From positions 107,961-171,960 of the forward strand of contig NZ_JH556658.1 in the NCBI RefSeq assembly GCF_000179595.2: a stretch of 64,000 bases of DNA. Reading direction: 5' to 3'. This document shows positions 53,045 through 62,347 of the stretch, in pieces. Made by a program: the position numbers and the translations under genes. The notes beneath the pieces were generated by a model. It saw nothing but the letters and a program-made list of their open reading frames with translations, did no database searches and had not been told where the DNA came from. How positions within the stretch are numbered: the stretch's first letter is position 1; every line of letters starts with the position of its first letter. The stretch is from Acetivibrio cellulolyticus CD2. GTDB lineage: Bacteria; Bacillota; Clostridia; Acetivibrionales; Acetivibrionaceae.

Positions 53045-56000
53045 GTGTTACCATCTATACTTGTTAAGCAATTGCAGGAAGGATTAAGTGATTATATAGA
53101 AACGACATTTCCTATGACCACGCCTGGGTTCAAGGGCTCTGTTGCAAGGATGCTGAAGGAAACACCTGATTCGGTATTTCATGAGCCATATTTTTCTGTT
53201 CGTCTCCCATTTCGTGTTGTCGATGAGATGACTGAACTCTTTACGTCCATTCGCACAACATATAAGCCATATGTACATCAGCAGAAGGCTTTTGAACGAT
53301 TGACAGGAGAGGATGGTAGATCTACGCTTATTGCAACTGGGACAGGTTCGGGTAAGACGGAATGTTTTATATATCCTATACTTGAATATTGCTATAAGCA
53401 TCGGGGAGAAAAAGGAATAAAGGCTCTCATAATCTATCCTATGAATGCACTGGCATCCGACCAGGCAAAGCGTATTACAGAGCTTGTGCATAACAGCCCA
53501 GAACTAAAAAACAATGTAAGTGTTGGTATGTATGTTGGTGGACATGAGGATTCTCCTTGCCGAGTAATGAGTGAGGACAGAGTTATAACAGACCACGAAA
53601 CAATGCTTTCTTCTCCGCCGGATATTCTCATGACAAATTATAAGATGCTTGATTATCTATTGGTAAGACCAAAGGATGCAGCACTATGGAAGGACAATAA
53701 TCCTGATACTCTAAAGTATATAGCAGTCGATGAACTTCATACTTTTGACGGTGCACAGGGGACCGATCTTGCTTGCCTATTAAGAAGGTTAAAATCGAGG
53801 TTGTTTATTCAGCCCGGCTTCTTATGTTGTATTGGTACTTCTGCTACAATGGGCGACAAAGAAAGTGCTATAAACATATTAAATTATGCTGAAGAGATAT
53901 TCGGAGAAGAATTTGAGGACGATGCAGTTATTACAGAAGACAGGTTGTCTGCGTTTGAATTCTTCAGTGGATATGAAATGACAGACTTTACGTTTCCTAC
54001 AAATGAGGATATTGAAAAGTTAAATACCTTAATAGCCGAGGGAGATCAGGGAAAATACCTTGAAGCGGCTGCAAGTGCCTGGATTGAATCTGATATTACT
54101 GATATAAAGACTGATCAGGCTCGAATAGCTATTGGACAGGCTCTTATGAGCCATAGTTTTATGCAAACAATGATTGAATACGGTGCAGGAAAGTATATTC
54201 AGAGTTCACAGCTTTGTAAAGAGCTTTCTGTTAAATATCCTGAGTTGAAAAAGCTTTCTGATCCATCTGCAGCCATAGATGCATTAATTGCTTTGATATC
54301 TCATGCTCGAATCAATTCAGTTGTTAAGCCTCGTCCTTTCTTGACAGTCCAAGTGCATTTATGGATGCGAGAGTTGAGACGACTTCTTGCAAAAGTATCT
54401 AAAGATGAAATTACATACGCATTGGCATCTGATTTAAATGAGCAACAGGCAAAGCAGTATTTGCCAGTCGTAAACTGCCGTGATTGCGGTGAAACAGGAT
54501 GGGTCAGTATAGTCAATGAGCGTGGAAATGCTACACTTGTAAGTTTAGAGATCTTTTATAATTTGTATTTTAATCAGGATAGTAAGGTTATTATGCTGTA
54601 TCCTTATGAAGAAGATACAGTACCATTTGGTATGGGAGCGGCTCGATTATGTACAAATTGCCTGCAGCTTGATATTGGTGAAGGTGCTACCAAACAATGT
54701 TCAGCATGTGGTAGTGAAAATATACCTGTTATGTTTCCTCTAAAACCAAAGTCTACTGGGAGCAACCGAGGGTTTTCCTGTCCTCATTGTGGAAGTCAGA
54801 TAGGGCTTTCAATTATGGGTTTAAGAAGCGCAACAGCAATAAGTGCAAGTATTTCACAGATGTTTGCTTCAAAGTTTAACGATGATAAAAAAGCCCTTGC
54901 ATTTTCCGATAATGTTCAAGATGCAGCTCACCGTGCTGGATTTTTCAGCTCACGTACATGGAAATTTGGTATAAGAAGTGCGATTCAGAGATTTGTATTA
55001 GATGGAGGTAATGGTTTAAGCTTAAATGAATTCTCAAAAAAATTCATTGATTATTGGCATTCAAAATATAGTGATGAGGAATTTGTAAGCCGATTTATTG
55101 CTCCTAATATGACTTGGATGCGGGCGTATGAAGAAATGAAGAGTGAAGGCGTTCTTTCTTCAAGTAAGGAAGCTAAGAAACTGATTATGGACATTGAGAA
55201 TCGGCTTTCCTATGAAATAATGCTTGAATACGGTTTAATGAGCAGAACTGGGAGAACGCTTGCAAAATCAGGCTGCTCAACCATTATGTTTGACAATTAC
55301 ACTGTTGAAACGGTGGCTGATGCTGTTAGAGAAAGAGTTATTAATGAATTGGGTGCATTTGCACATACAGATATACTGGTATTCAGACAGATGGTTATAG
55401 GTTTTTTAGATATAATGCGATCTTATGGTTCATTTAATGATAAAGTGTTTAATGTTTTTACTACAAATGACGGTAAAGATTATCTCCTTTCAAACGATAT
55501 GGAAAAGTGGCTTCCGGGAGCAAAAGTTGGTAGGAATATACCTAGGTTTATTTATGAGCCGGCAGCAAAACTAACAAAGAAGATATACAACTTTGATTCG
55601 CTGTATTATTCCAAATATGCTGATTGGATAGAATATTGTGCTACAGAAATATTTGTTGGAAAGGATGTTTATGCTGAAACGGCAAGGATATTACTTGGTG
55701 AGCTAATAAAGGCAGGTGTTGTAGTACCTATGCCTTCGAATGACAAATATTCAGTTTGGGCACTTGATAAAAATAAAGTTTTTATTTCCGGTAATGTGAA
55801 GCAACTTGTCTGTGATGACTGCGGACAGTCAATTTCAGTAAGTGTTGAAAATGTTGAAATGTGGAAGGAAGCTAAATGTCCAAGAAATAATTGTTCAGGA
55901 ACACTTATTGTAAATGATGAGGCTACACTAGGTTACTATGGTAAGCTTTTCAGCACAGGTGATATTTTTAGGGTGAGTGCAAAGGAGCATACTGGTCTTC

Positions 56001-59000
56001 TTGAGCGTGATGACAGAGAGGAGCTTGAACGTATTTTCAAGCGTAGTTCAAGTGATGCAAAGCCATGGGACAGCAATGTTTTATCCTGTACTCCGACGCT
56101 TGAAATGGGTATTGATATTGGAGATCTTTCTTCGGTTATTCTTTGCAGTGTTCCTCCCGGGCAGGCACAATTTCTGCAGAGGGCAGGTCGTGCAGGCAGA
56201 AAGGATGGAAATGCTTTAGTTTTATCGGTAGCAAATGCAAGACCTCATGATTTATACTTTTATGCAGAGCCTATGGAGATGATGGAAGGTACTGTAGAAC
56301 CACCTAAAATTTTTCTAAAAGCTTCAGCCGTATTGGAAAGACAATTTGTTGCATATTGTATGGATTGCTGGGTTAAGAAGGGTGTAAAAGAAAATGCAAT
56401 TCCGAAAAACGTGAGTGTTTGTATATCCAGATTGAAGGAACATCCTGAGGATATTTTTCCGTTTAATTTTCTTAAATATGTACAGAGTAATCTTTCCAGT
56501 TTGCTTCGTACATTCCTTCAAATGTTTTCGGAAGAACTTGATGATAATGCAAAGGAAGAAATACGTATTTTTGCACAGGGTAATAAGTTTAAGGAAAGTC
56601 CCATGCATAAAAAAGTTTTGGAATCTTTTGAATCATTGAAACAGCAGAGAGATGCCTTGGCGGAAAGTATCAAGCAGTTAAACAAACTTATTAAGGAACT
56701 TGAAAAGAAGCCTAAGGATAGTTCATATGAAAAAGAGATTAAAGAGTTAAAAAGTGAAAAAAATGCCCTTGGCAATGTGGTAAAAAACCTGAACAATAAA
56801 GAGGTATTTAATTTCCTGTCTGATGAGGGGTTGTTACCAAACTATGCCTTCCCTGAAGCGGGAATAATATTAAAGGCTATTTTATATAGAAAAGAAGATA
56901 ATGAGGAAAAGGAAGAAGCCGAAAACAAAAAGCGAAAATATGAGAAGATGATATATGAGTATAACCGCTCGGCATCAGCAGCTATAAGTGAGTTTGCACC
57001 ACTTAATGATTTCTATGTTGATGGTAGGAAGCTTACTGTAAATCAAGTTGATTTAACAACTTCACAGACTGCAAAATGGCGATTATGTCCTTCGTGCTCC
57101 CACTCACAGATTGAAGAAACCGGTAAGGATGCAGCAGCATGCCCGCAATGTGGAAGTCCTGCTTGGTCAGATTCCGGACAAGTTCGCACAATGCTTAAAG
57201 TTCAGATGGTATATTCCAATATGGATTATTCAAAGAGCTTTATTGGTGATGAAAGTGAAGACAGAAGTTCAAAGTTCTATTGTAAGCAGCTTATGGTTGA
57301 TGTAAATGAGGAAACTGATATTTATAAAGCATATAGGATGGATAATGATGAGTTTGCTTTCGGATACGAGTTTGTAAAAAAAGCGACTCTTCGTGAAATT
57401 AATTACGGTGAAAAGGATATAAACGGCGAAAAACTTACTGTTGCCGGAAATGAAGATGTAAGAAAAGGGTTTAAGCTTTGCAAATACTGCGGGAAAATCC
57501 AGACTGATAAAGGCAAGCCTGAACATACATTTACCTGTAAGTCCAGACAGCCTCAATCAGGAAATGCTGACCCGGTTGAAGAGTGTCTTTTCCTGTACAG
57601 GGAGTTTAATACGGAAGCACTCAGGATACTTGTCCCAGCAACAACTATGGATTCTTCAAGGGTGAGGCAGGAATCGTTTACTGCCGCATTTATGCTTGGA
57701 ATGAAAGAGTATTTTGGCAATGTTGATCATTTGCGTGCTTGTTTGAGTGAAGTACCTGTTCCCAATGCTGATTATAGAAAACAATACCTTGTAATTTATG
57801 ACTCAGTGCCGGGTGGAACAGGATATTTGAAGCAACTTATGCAGAATGAAAATGCCCTTATTCAGATATTTGAGAAGGCACTTGATGTATTAGAAAAATG
57901 TGAATGCAAGAAGGATATTCAAAAAGATGGTTGTTATCATTGCTTGTATGCATACAGACAGAGTCAGAACATAGGTCAGATATCCCGTTCAACTGCTATA
58001 AGGATACTTAAACAGATACTAAGTGGCAGGGATAATGTCGAAGAAATTGATAAACTTGGTAACGTACCTGTTAATTCATTATTTGAAAGTGAGCTTGAGA
58101 GAAGATTTATTGAGGCTTTGTCGCAAACCGGAAACAAAAAGAGAACAGTTGTAATTACCAAAGAACTTGTAAAAAACAAGGAAGGCTATCTCTTGAAAGT
58201 TGGTGATAGCATTTGGGAAATTGAACCACAGGTGGATTTGGATGAAGAAAATGATGTTTGTGTAAAAACACGTGCAGACTTTATTCTGTGGCCTGTTAGA
58301 ACTAATGGAAATCAAAAGCCGGTTGCAATATATACAGACGGATTCTTGTTTCATAAGGACAAAGTAGATGGTGATACATTGAAGAGAGAAGCTATCCGAA
58401 GAAGTAATAAATTCAGGGTATGGATATTAAGTTGGAAGGATGTACAGAATGTATTTAAAGTGCAATCTGACTATGCGACACCAACCCTGTTACCTGAGAA
58501 TATGCCCAGCGGAAAGAATATGTATAAACCTACTGTAGAGGGAGAAAAAGCCGGAGCTCTTGAGTCGGAAAAAGCGACAACTATAGAATTGCTGATGAAT
58601 TACCTTGAATTGCCTGATGCAGAGAGATTGTTTGAAGTACATGCTCGAGCTTATGCGTTGTCGCTTCTCGAACCTACAAATTTGAGCAATAGTATGGTGT
58701 TTACAGATTGGAACTATATTTCAGCTAGGATTATAGATAGTTTGGAATTGAGAGATACACCGTTTGAATTTGGTAAGACATTCTATGGCAAATGGATACC
58801 ACGATCATCAAGCTCGCATTTGACAATTTTAGCAGGTGTTGATGTAACAGATATGCAGAAGCAAAAGACAAAAGCTGCTGTAATTGTTTGTGCGGTGTTA
58901 AACGATAACCCAGATAATAGAGCTGACAAATATGAAGAAGAGTGGAACGGTTTCTGGCATTTTTATAACGCAATGCAGTTTCTGTCTGGTTTTGCCGGAG

Positions 59001-59374
59001 TAACTGAAAATGGTATATCAGCAATGATTTATAATATTATACCTTCCTATAGTCCTAATGTTGAAGATGCCAATGCTGATGCTGGTATGGGTGAGCAGTG
59101 GACGGAAATACTTGAACAGGTTTTTGATGATGATGCAAAGGTATACCTAAATAAACTTATCACAATCGGCGTTCCTGCACCAAGTTCTGTGGGGTATGAA
59201 CTTGTAAATTCAAGAGGTGCAGTAATTGCAGGATGTGAACTTGCATGGGAAGATAGAAAAATTGCTTTTCTGCTTGAAGAAGAGGTAAAAGATATATTTG
59301 AAAGTGAAGGATGGAAAGTTATTATAGTGAATGAGGATGTTGATATTAGTGCATTTGAAGGAGGTAATAATTAA
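53045..59374 (+). CDS. Giant DEAD helicase with DUF1998 and nuclease-like end (DrmA/DrmB-like)
   Basis: A 2109-residue protein. The helicase core has motif I ATGTGSGKTE (about 98-106), motif II DELHTFDGAQG (about 228), motif III GTSATMG, and motif VI QFLQRAGRAGR (about 1042). Several zinc knuckles interrupt it (CRDCGETGW, CTNC/CSACG, CPHCG, CDDCG, CPSC/CPQCG). A coiled coil lies near 1200-1240. The DUF1998 region follows (YDSVPGGTGYLKQL about 1585, CYHCLYAYRQS about 1632). A domain at about 1740-1800 (ADFILWP, PVAIYTDGFLFHKD, RVWILSW) resembles the VSR/PD-(D/E)xK nuclease fold. DISARM uses separate DrmA helicase and DrmB (DUF1998); here one chain may combine both. GTG start behind GGAGGTG. 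Confidence 0.75.
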   Translation: MLPSILVKQLQEGLSDYIETTFPMTTPGFKGSVARMLKETPDSVFHEPYFSVRLPFRVVDEMTELFTSIRTTYKPYVHQQKAFERLTGEDGRSTLIATGTGSGKTECFIYPILEYCYKHRGEKGIKALIIYPMNALASDQAKRITELVHNSPELKNNVSVGMYVGGHEDSPCRVMSEDRVITDHETMLSSPPDILMTNYKMLDYLLVRPKDAALWKDNNPDTLKYIAVDELHTFDGAQGTDLACLLRRLKSRLFIQPGFLCCIGTSATMGDKESAINILNYAEEIFGEEFEDDAVITEDRLSAFEFFSGYEMTDFTFPTNEDIEKLNTLIAEGDQGKYLEAAASAWIESDITDIKTDQARIAIGQALMSHSFMQTMIEYGAGKYIQSSQLCKELSVKYPELKKLSDPSAAIDALIALISHARINSVVKPRPFLTVQVHLWMRELRRLLAKVSKDEITYALASDLNEQQAKQYLPVVNCRDCGETGWVSIVNERGNATLVSLEIFYNLYFNQDSKVIMLYPYEEDTVPFGMGAARLCTNCLQLDIGEGATKQCSACGSENIPVMFPLKPKSTGSNRGFSCPHCGSQIGLSIMGLRSATAISASISQMFASKFNDDKKALAFSDNVQDAAHRAGFFSSRTWKFGIRSAIQRFVLDGGNGLSLNEFSKKFIDYWHSKYSDEEFVSRFIAPNMTWMRAYEEMKSEGVLSSSKEAKKLIMDIENRLSYEIMLEYGLMSRTGRTLAKSGCSTIMFDNYTVETVADAVRERVINELGAFAHTDILVFRQMVIGFLDIMRSYGSFNDKVFNVFTTNDGKDYLLSNDMEKWLPGAKVGRNIPRFIYEPAAKLTKKIYNFDSLYYSKYADWIEYCATEIFVGKDVYAETARILLGELIKAGVVVPMPSNDKYSVWALDKNKVFISGNVKQLVCDDCGQSISVSVENVEMWKEAKCPRNNCSGTLIVNDEATLGYYGKLFSTGDIFRVSAKEHTGLLERDDREELERIFKRSSSDAKPWDSNVLSCTPTLEMGIDIGDLSSVILCSVPPGQAQFLQRAGRAGRKDGNALVLSVANARPHDLYFYAEPMEMMEGTVEPPKIFLKASAVLERQFVAYCMDCWVKKGVKENAIPKNVSVCISRLKEHPEDIFPFNFLKYVQSNLSSLLRTFLQMFSEELDDNAKEEIRIFAQGNKFKESPMHKKVLESFESLKQQRDALAESIKQLNKLIKELEKKPKDSSYEKEIKELKSEKNALGNVVKNLNNKEVFNFLSDEGLLPNYAFPEAGIILKAILYRKEDNEEKEEAENKKRKYEKMIYEYNRSASAAISEFAPLNDFYVDGRKLTVNQVDLTTSQTAKWRLCPSCSHSQIEETGKDAAACPQCGSPAWSDSGQVRTMLKVQMVYSNMDYSKSFIGDESEDRSSKFYCKQLMVDVNEETDIYKAYRMDNDEFAFGYEFVKKATLREINYGEKDINGEKLTVAGNEDVRKGFKLCKYCGKIQTDKGKPEHTFTCKSRQPQSGNADPVEECLFLYREFNTEALRILVPATTMDSSRVRQESFTAAFMLGMKEYFGNVDHLRACLSEVPVPNADYRKQYLVIYDSVPGGTGYLKQLMQNENALIQIFEKALDVLEKCECKKDIQKDGCYHCLYAYRQSQNIGQISRSTAIRILKQILSGRDNVEEIDKLGNVPVNSLFESELERRFIEALSQTGNKKRTVVITKELVKNKEGYLLKVGDSIWEIEPQVDLDEENDVCVKTRADFILWPVRTNGNQKPVAIYTDGFLFHKDKVDGDTLKREAIRRSNKFRVWILSWKDVQNVFKVQSDYATPTLLPENMPSGKNMYKPTVEGEKAGALESEKATTIELLMNYLELPDAERLFEVHARAYALSLLEPTNLSNSMVFTDWNYISARIIDSLELRDTPFEFGKTFYGKWIPRSSSSHLTILAGVDVTDMQKQKTKAAVIVCAVLNDNPDNRADKYEEEWNGFWHFYNAMQFLSGFAGVTENGISAMIYNIIPSYSPNVEDANADAGMGEQWTEILEQVFDDDAKVYLNKLITIGVPAPSSVGYELVNSRGAVIAGCELAWEDRKIAFLLEEEVKDIFESEGWKVIIVNEDVDISAFEGGNN

Positions 59375-61464
59375 TGAACGAAAATATTGTTGCAATTTCA
59401 TCGGATTTTCTTTCTGCATTTGCTAAACTTCCAAGACCAATACAAGGTAAGGTAACAGAGTTTATAAACAAGTTTAGGAACAATCCTTGTTCAAATGGCA
59501 TTAACTATGAAAAGATCCATAATGCAGTAGATAAGAAAATGTGGTCAGTTAGAATTGATGATACATATAGATGTATTGTAGTGAGGCAGGAAGAAAGCGG
59601 AGTATATCTGCTTTTGTGGATTGACCATCATGATGAAGCTTATGATTGGGCAAGTCGAAAGAAATGTGAAATTAATAAACTAACCGGAAGTATACAGGTG
59701 TTTGATATAAAACAAGATGTATTGGAAAATGTTCCTGATTATCCAGGCATCTTCAAAGAATTGACGGATGAGCAGCTTATTGAGCTAAGTTTGCCATCGG
59801 AACAGGTTTTATTGGTTCGATCATTTGTTTCAAATGATGAGTTTTATAATGCGAAAAGAAGTATTCCTTCAGATGCTTATGAAGCACTCGAATGGATTGT
59901 AAACGGTATTCCTTATGAAGAAGTAAGAGAGTTATATGTAAAAGATGCTCCGGCAGAGATCACGGAAGACTTTGCTACAGCTCTTCAAAGTGAGAGTAAT
60001 CAGAATTCTTTTGTAATTGTTGAAGGTGAGGAAGAACTACGTAAGATTATGGCAGAACCGCTTGAAAAATGGAGGATATTTTTACATCCCACACAGCGGA
60101 AAATTGTAACCAAGAAATACTCAGGACCCGCTCAGGTACTTGGAGGAGCAGGTACCGGTAAAACCGTTGTTGCAATGCATAGGGCAAAAACTTTAGCTTC
60201 AAAGCTCATTGAAAAAGAAAAGATATTATTTACAACGTATACTGCAAACCTTGCCGGAGATATCAAAGATAATTTGAGAAAGATTTGTACTGTTGAGGAG
60301 CAAAGGCGTATTGAGGTAATCAATCTTGACCAGTGGGTAGCACAATTTTTGAGAGAACATGGTTATACATACACCATTTCCTATGATGAAGTAATAAATG
60401 AGTTGTGGAATGAGGCTATTGCTTTGTCTGGAGAAGATGTTGAGTTCCCTGTTGGATTTTTTGATGAGGAATGGTCGAAGGTTGTAGCCCCACAAGAAGC
60501 GTTTACACTTGAACAATATATTAAGGCTTCCAGAACTGGAAGAGGCACGCGTCTGGACAGAAAAAAGAGAATACAGATATGGCAGGTTTTTGAAGAATAT
60601 ATAAGTCTTATGAAGGAACGGCAGGTTAGAGATGTTAATACTGCAATGTATGAGTGCAGAATGATTCTTGAAAAGAACCATGAAGGAGTTAAATACAAAT
60701 CAATCATTGTTGATGAGGGCCAAGACCTTAGTATGAATGCATATAAGTTGCTTCGTTCAATTGCCGGTGAAGAACACGAAAATGACATATTTATTGTTGG
60801 TGATTCTCATCAGAGAATTTATAAGAACAGGGCTGTTTTATCAAAGGCAGGTATAAATGTCCGTGGTAGAAGCAGTTATTTGAAAATAAACTATCGAACC
60901 ACAGAAGAAATAAGAAAATATGCTTTTGCCTTTCTTAAGGGAGTTTCATTCGATGATTTAGATGAAGGTTATGATGATGGAAAGCAGTGTCAGTCACTAA
61001 CACATGGAACAAAACCTGAAGTGGTTAATTTTAATAGTGCTGCAGAGGAATTTGGATATATCCTTGAGAGGGTTAAAAACTTATCTGAACAGGGAATAGA
61101 GCTTAAAGACATATGTATAGTTGGCAGAACGCATAAACTCATTGATGATTATATATCACAGTTTACCGCAGCAGGAATCAAGACTTATGAAATTAAGCGA
61201 AGTAAACTTGATGACAGAACTTTTGATGGTATACGTGTAGCGACAATGCATCGTGTTAAAGGTCTGGAATTCCAATATGTTTTCGTTGCAGGTGTCAATC
61301 AAAGAGTGTTGCCATTAGCTACAGCAATTAATCATACGGATGCAGTTTCAGAGGATGAGAGTTATGCTTCAGAAAAATGTCTTTTGTATGTTGCACTTAC
61401 ACGTGCACAGAAGGCTGCGTTTATAACTAGTTACGGTACGCCATCGGAGCTCTTGGTGGAGTGA
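59374..61464 (+). CDS. UvrD-like SF1 helicase with RelE/ParE-like N-terminus
   Basis: A 696-residue protein. Residues 1-95 (LPRPIQGKVTEFINKFRNNP, then SVRIDDTYRCIVVRQ and LLWIDHHDEAYDWA) have the RelE/ParE ribonuclease fold pattern. After a linker, the UvrD-type helicase has motif I GGAGTGKT (about 256), motif II VDEGQDLS with D447, motif IV-like INYRTTEEIR, and motifs V-VI ATMHRVKGLEF and LYVALTRAQKAAF. It would unwind or clear DNA, and the N-terminal domain may act on RNA or only bind. It overlaps the giant helicase stop by one base (TAATG), so the two are translationally coupled. Confidence 0.85.
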   Translation: MNENIVAISSDFLSAFAKLPRPIQGKVTEFINKFRNNPCSNGINYEKIHNAVDKKMWSVRIDDTYRCIVVRQEESGVYLLLWIDHHDEAYDWASRKKCEINKLTGSIQVFDIKQDVLENVPDYPGIFKELTDEQLIELSLPSEQVLLVRSFVSNDEFYNAKRSIPSDAYEALEWIVNGIPYEEVRELYVKDAPAEITEDFATALQSESNQNSFVIVEGEEELRKIMAEPLEKWRIFLHPTQRKIVTKKYSGPAQVLGGAGTGKTVVAMHRAKTLASKLIEKEKILFTTYTANLAGDIKDNLRKICTVEEQRRIEVINLDQWVAQFLREHGYTYTISYDEVINELWNEAIALSGEDVEFPVGFFDEEWSKVVAPQEAFTLEQYIKASRTGRGTRLDRKKRIQIWQVFEEYISLMKERQVRDVNTAMYECRMILEKNHEGVKYKSIIVDEGQDLSMNAYKLLRSIAGEEHENDIFIVGDSHQRIYKNRAVLSKAGINVRGRSSYLKINYRTTEEIRKYAFAFLKGVSFDDLDEGYDDGKQCQSLTHGTKPEVVNFNSAAEEFGYILERVKNLSEQGIELKDICIVGRTHKLIDDYISQFTAAGIKTYEIKRSKLDDRTFDGIRVATMHRVKGLEFQYVFVAGVNQRVLPLATAINHTDAVSEDESYASEKCLLYVALTRAQKAAFITSYGTPSELLVE

Positions 61465-61493
61465 GTTTTTTCGGATTATGAGGAGGTTAAAAC

Positions 61494-62315
61494 ATGAGCA
61501 ATTTATTTTATGTAAGAAATTCTGCATTTGATGAGTCTGTTCGGTTATCAATACCTATTAAGATGAGAAACGGTAAAATGAATTATTTATATGGAGCTAG
61601 AATGCCTGAAATTAGAGATGGCTCAATATGCCAGTTGATAATTAGTGTAGAGGATATTGAAGATGAAGCATTAAAAAATATACATTTGATAGAAGAGGAA
61701 CACATATTAGTTAAAAAAGACTTGGAAGTTTTTGTTGAGATTAACTTTAATAGAGTCCAGAAGGAAGATAGGGAGTCAATCGAAAAAATCCAGTATGGTG
61801 TAGAAACCCGCTATGGTGTTAAAATCATATTGGATGAGGATTTGAAAATATTGGTAAAGGGAGATAAAAACCCTGTTTTGCTTCCATGTAAATGTAGAAT
61901 TCCGAAATTAGATTATTATGAAGCTGATAGCATAAATCAAGCACAAACTTATATAATTCAAAAATTACAGGAAAAGAGAAAGTCATTTACAGCAAATGCA
62001 TTTCAAAAGACTTATGTTAAACGTGAGAAAGGATATGTTTTGCTGGATGATATTCGAAATGAGATGCTTGCAAGTATTGAGTCCCGTCTGATTATTAATA
62101 CAGATGAGTTTATTCTTAATGAGAAGATATCAGAATCTATTCTTGCAGAGTCCATGAAAGATGAGATACAAAGAAAAATATTGTCCTTTATGATGATTAA
62201 TAAGAATAGAATTACTGGTTATAAAATTAAAGAACTATCTGATAATAAAATTGGTGGGGTTATTGAGTTATTTGATAAAGGTGTGTTGATTTCAACTGAG
62301 CAGGTGCTGGCTTAA
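61494..62315 (+). CDS. Unrecognised protein of the defence operon
   Basis: A 273-residue soluble protein with no motif I recognise. The first half is beta-rich (RLSIPIKMRNGKMNYLYGAR, ICQLIISVEDI) and resembles an OB- or Sm-like barrel; the middle contains LPCKCRIPKLDYYEADSINQ; the C-terminal 100 residues are helical with KGYVLLDDIRNEMLA and ILSFMMINKNRITGYKIKEL, which looks like a winged helix. RBS AGGAGG 7 bases before the ATG. It lies 29 bases after the UvrD-type gene and 32 bases before the DEAH helicase, and may be an adaptor or a nucleic-acid-binding subunit. Confidence 0.7.
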   Translation: MSNLFYVRNSAFDESVRLSIPIKMRNGKMNYLYGARMPEIRDGSICQLIISVEDIEDEALKNIHLIEEEHILVKKDLEVFVEINFNRVQKEDRESIEKIQYGVETRYGVKIILDEDLKILVKGDKNPVLLPCKCRIPKLDYYEADSINQAQTYIIQKLQEKRKSFTANAFQKTYVKREKGYVLLDDIRNEMLASIESRLIINTDEFILNEKISESILAESMKDEIQRKILSFMMINKNRITGYKIKELSDNKIGGVIELFDKGVLISTEQVLA

Positions 62316-62347
62316 ATTATAGATAGAATATAAATGGGGGCAAGCAT

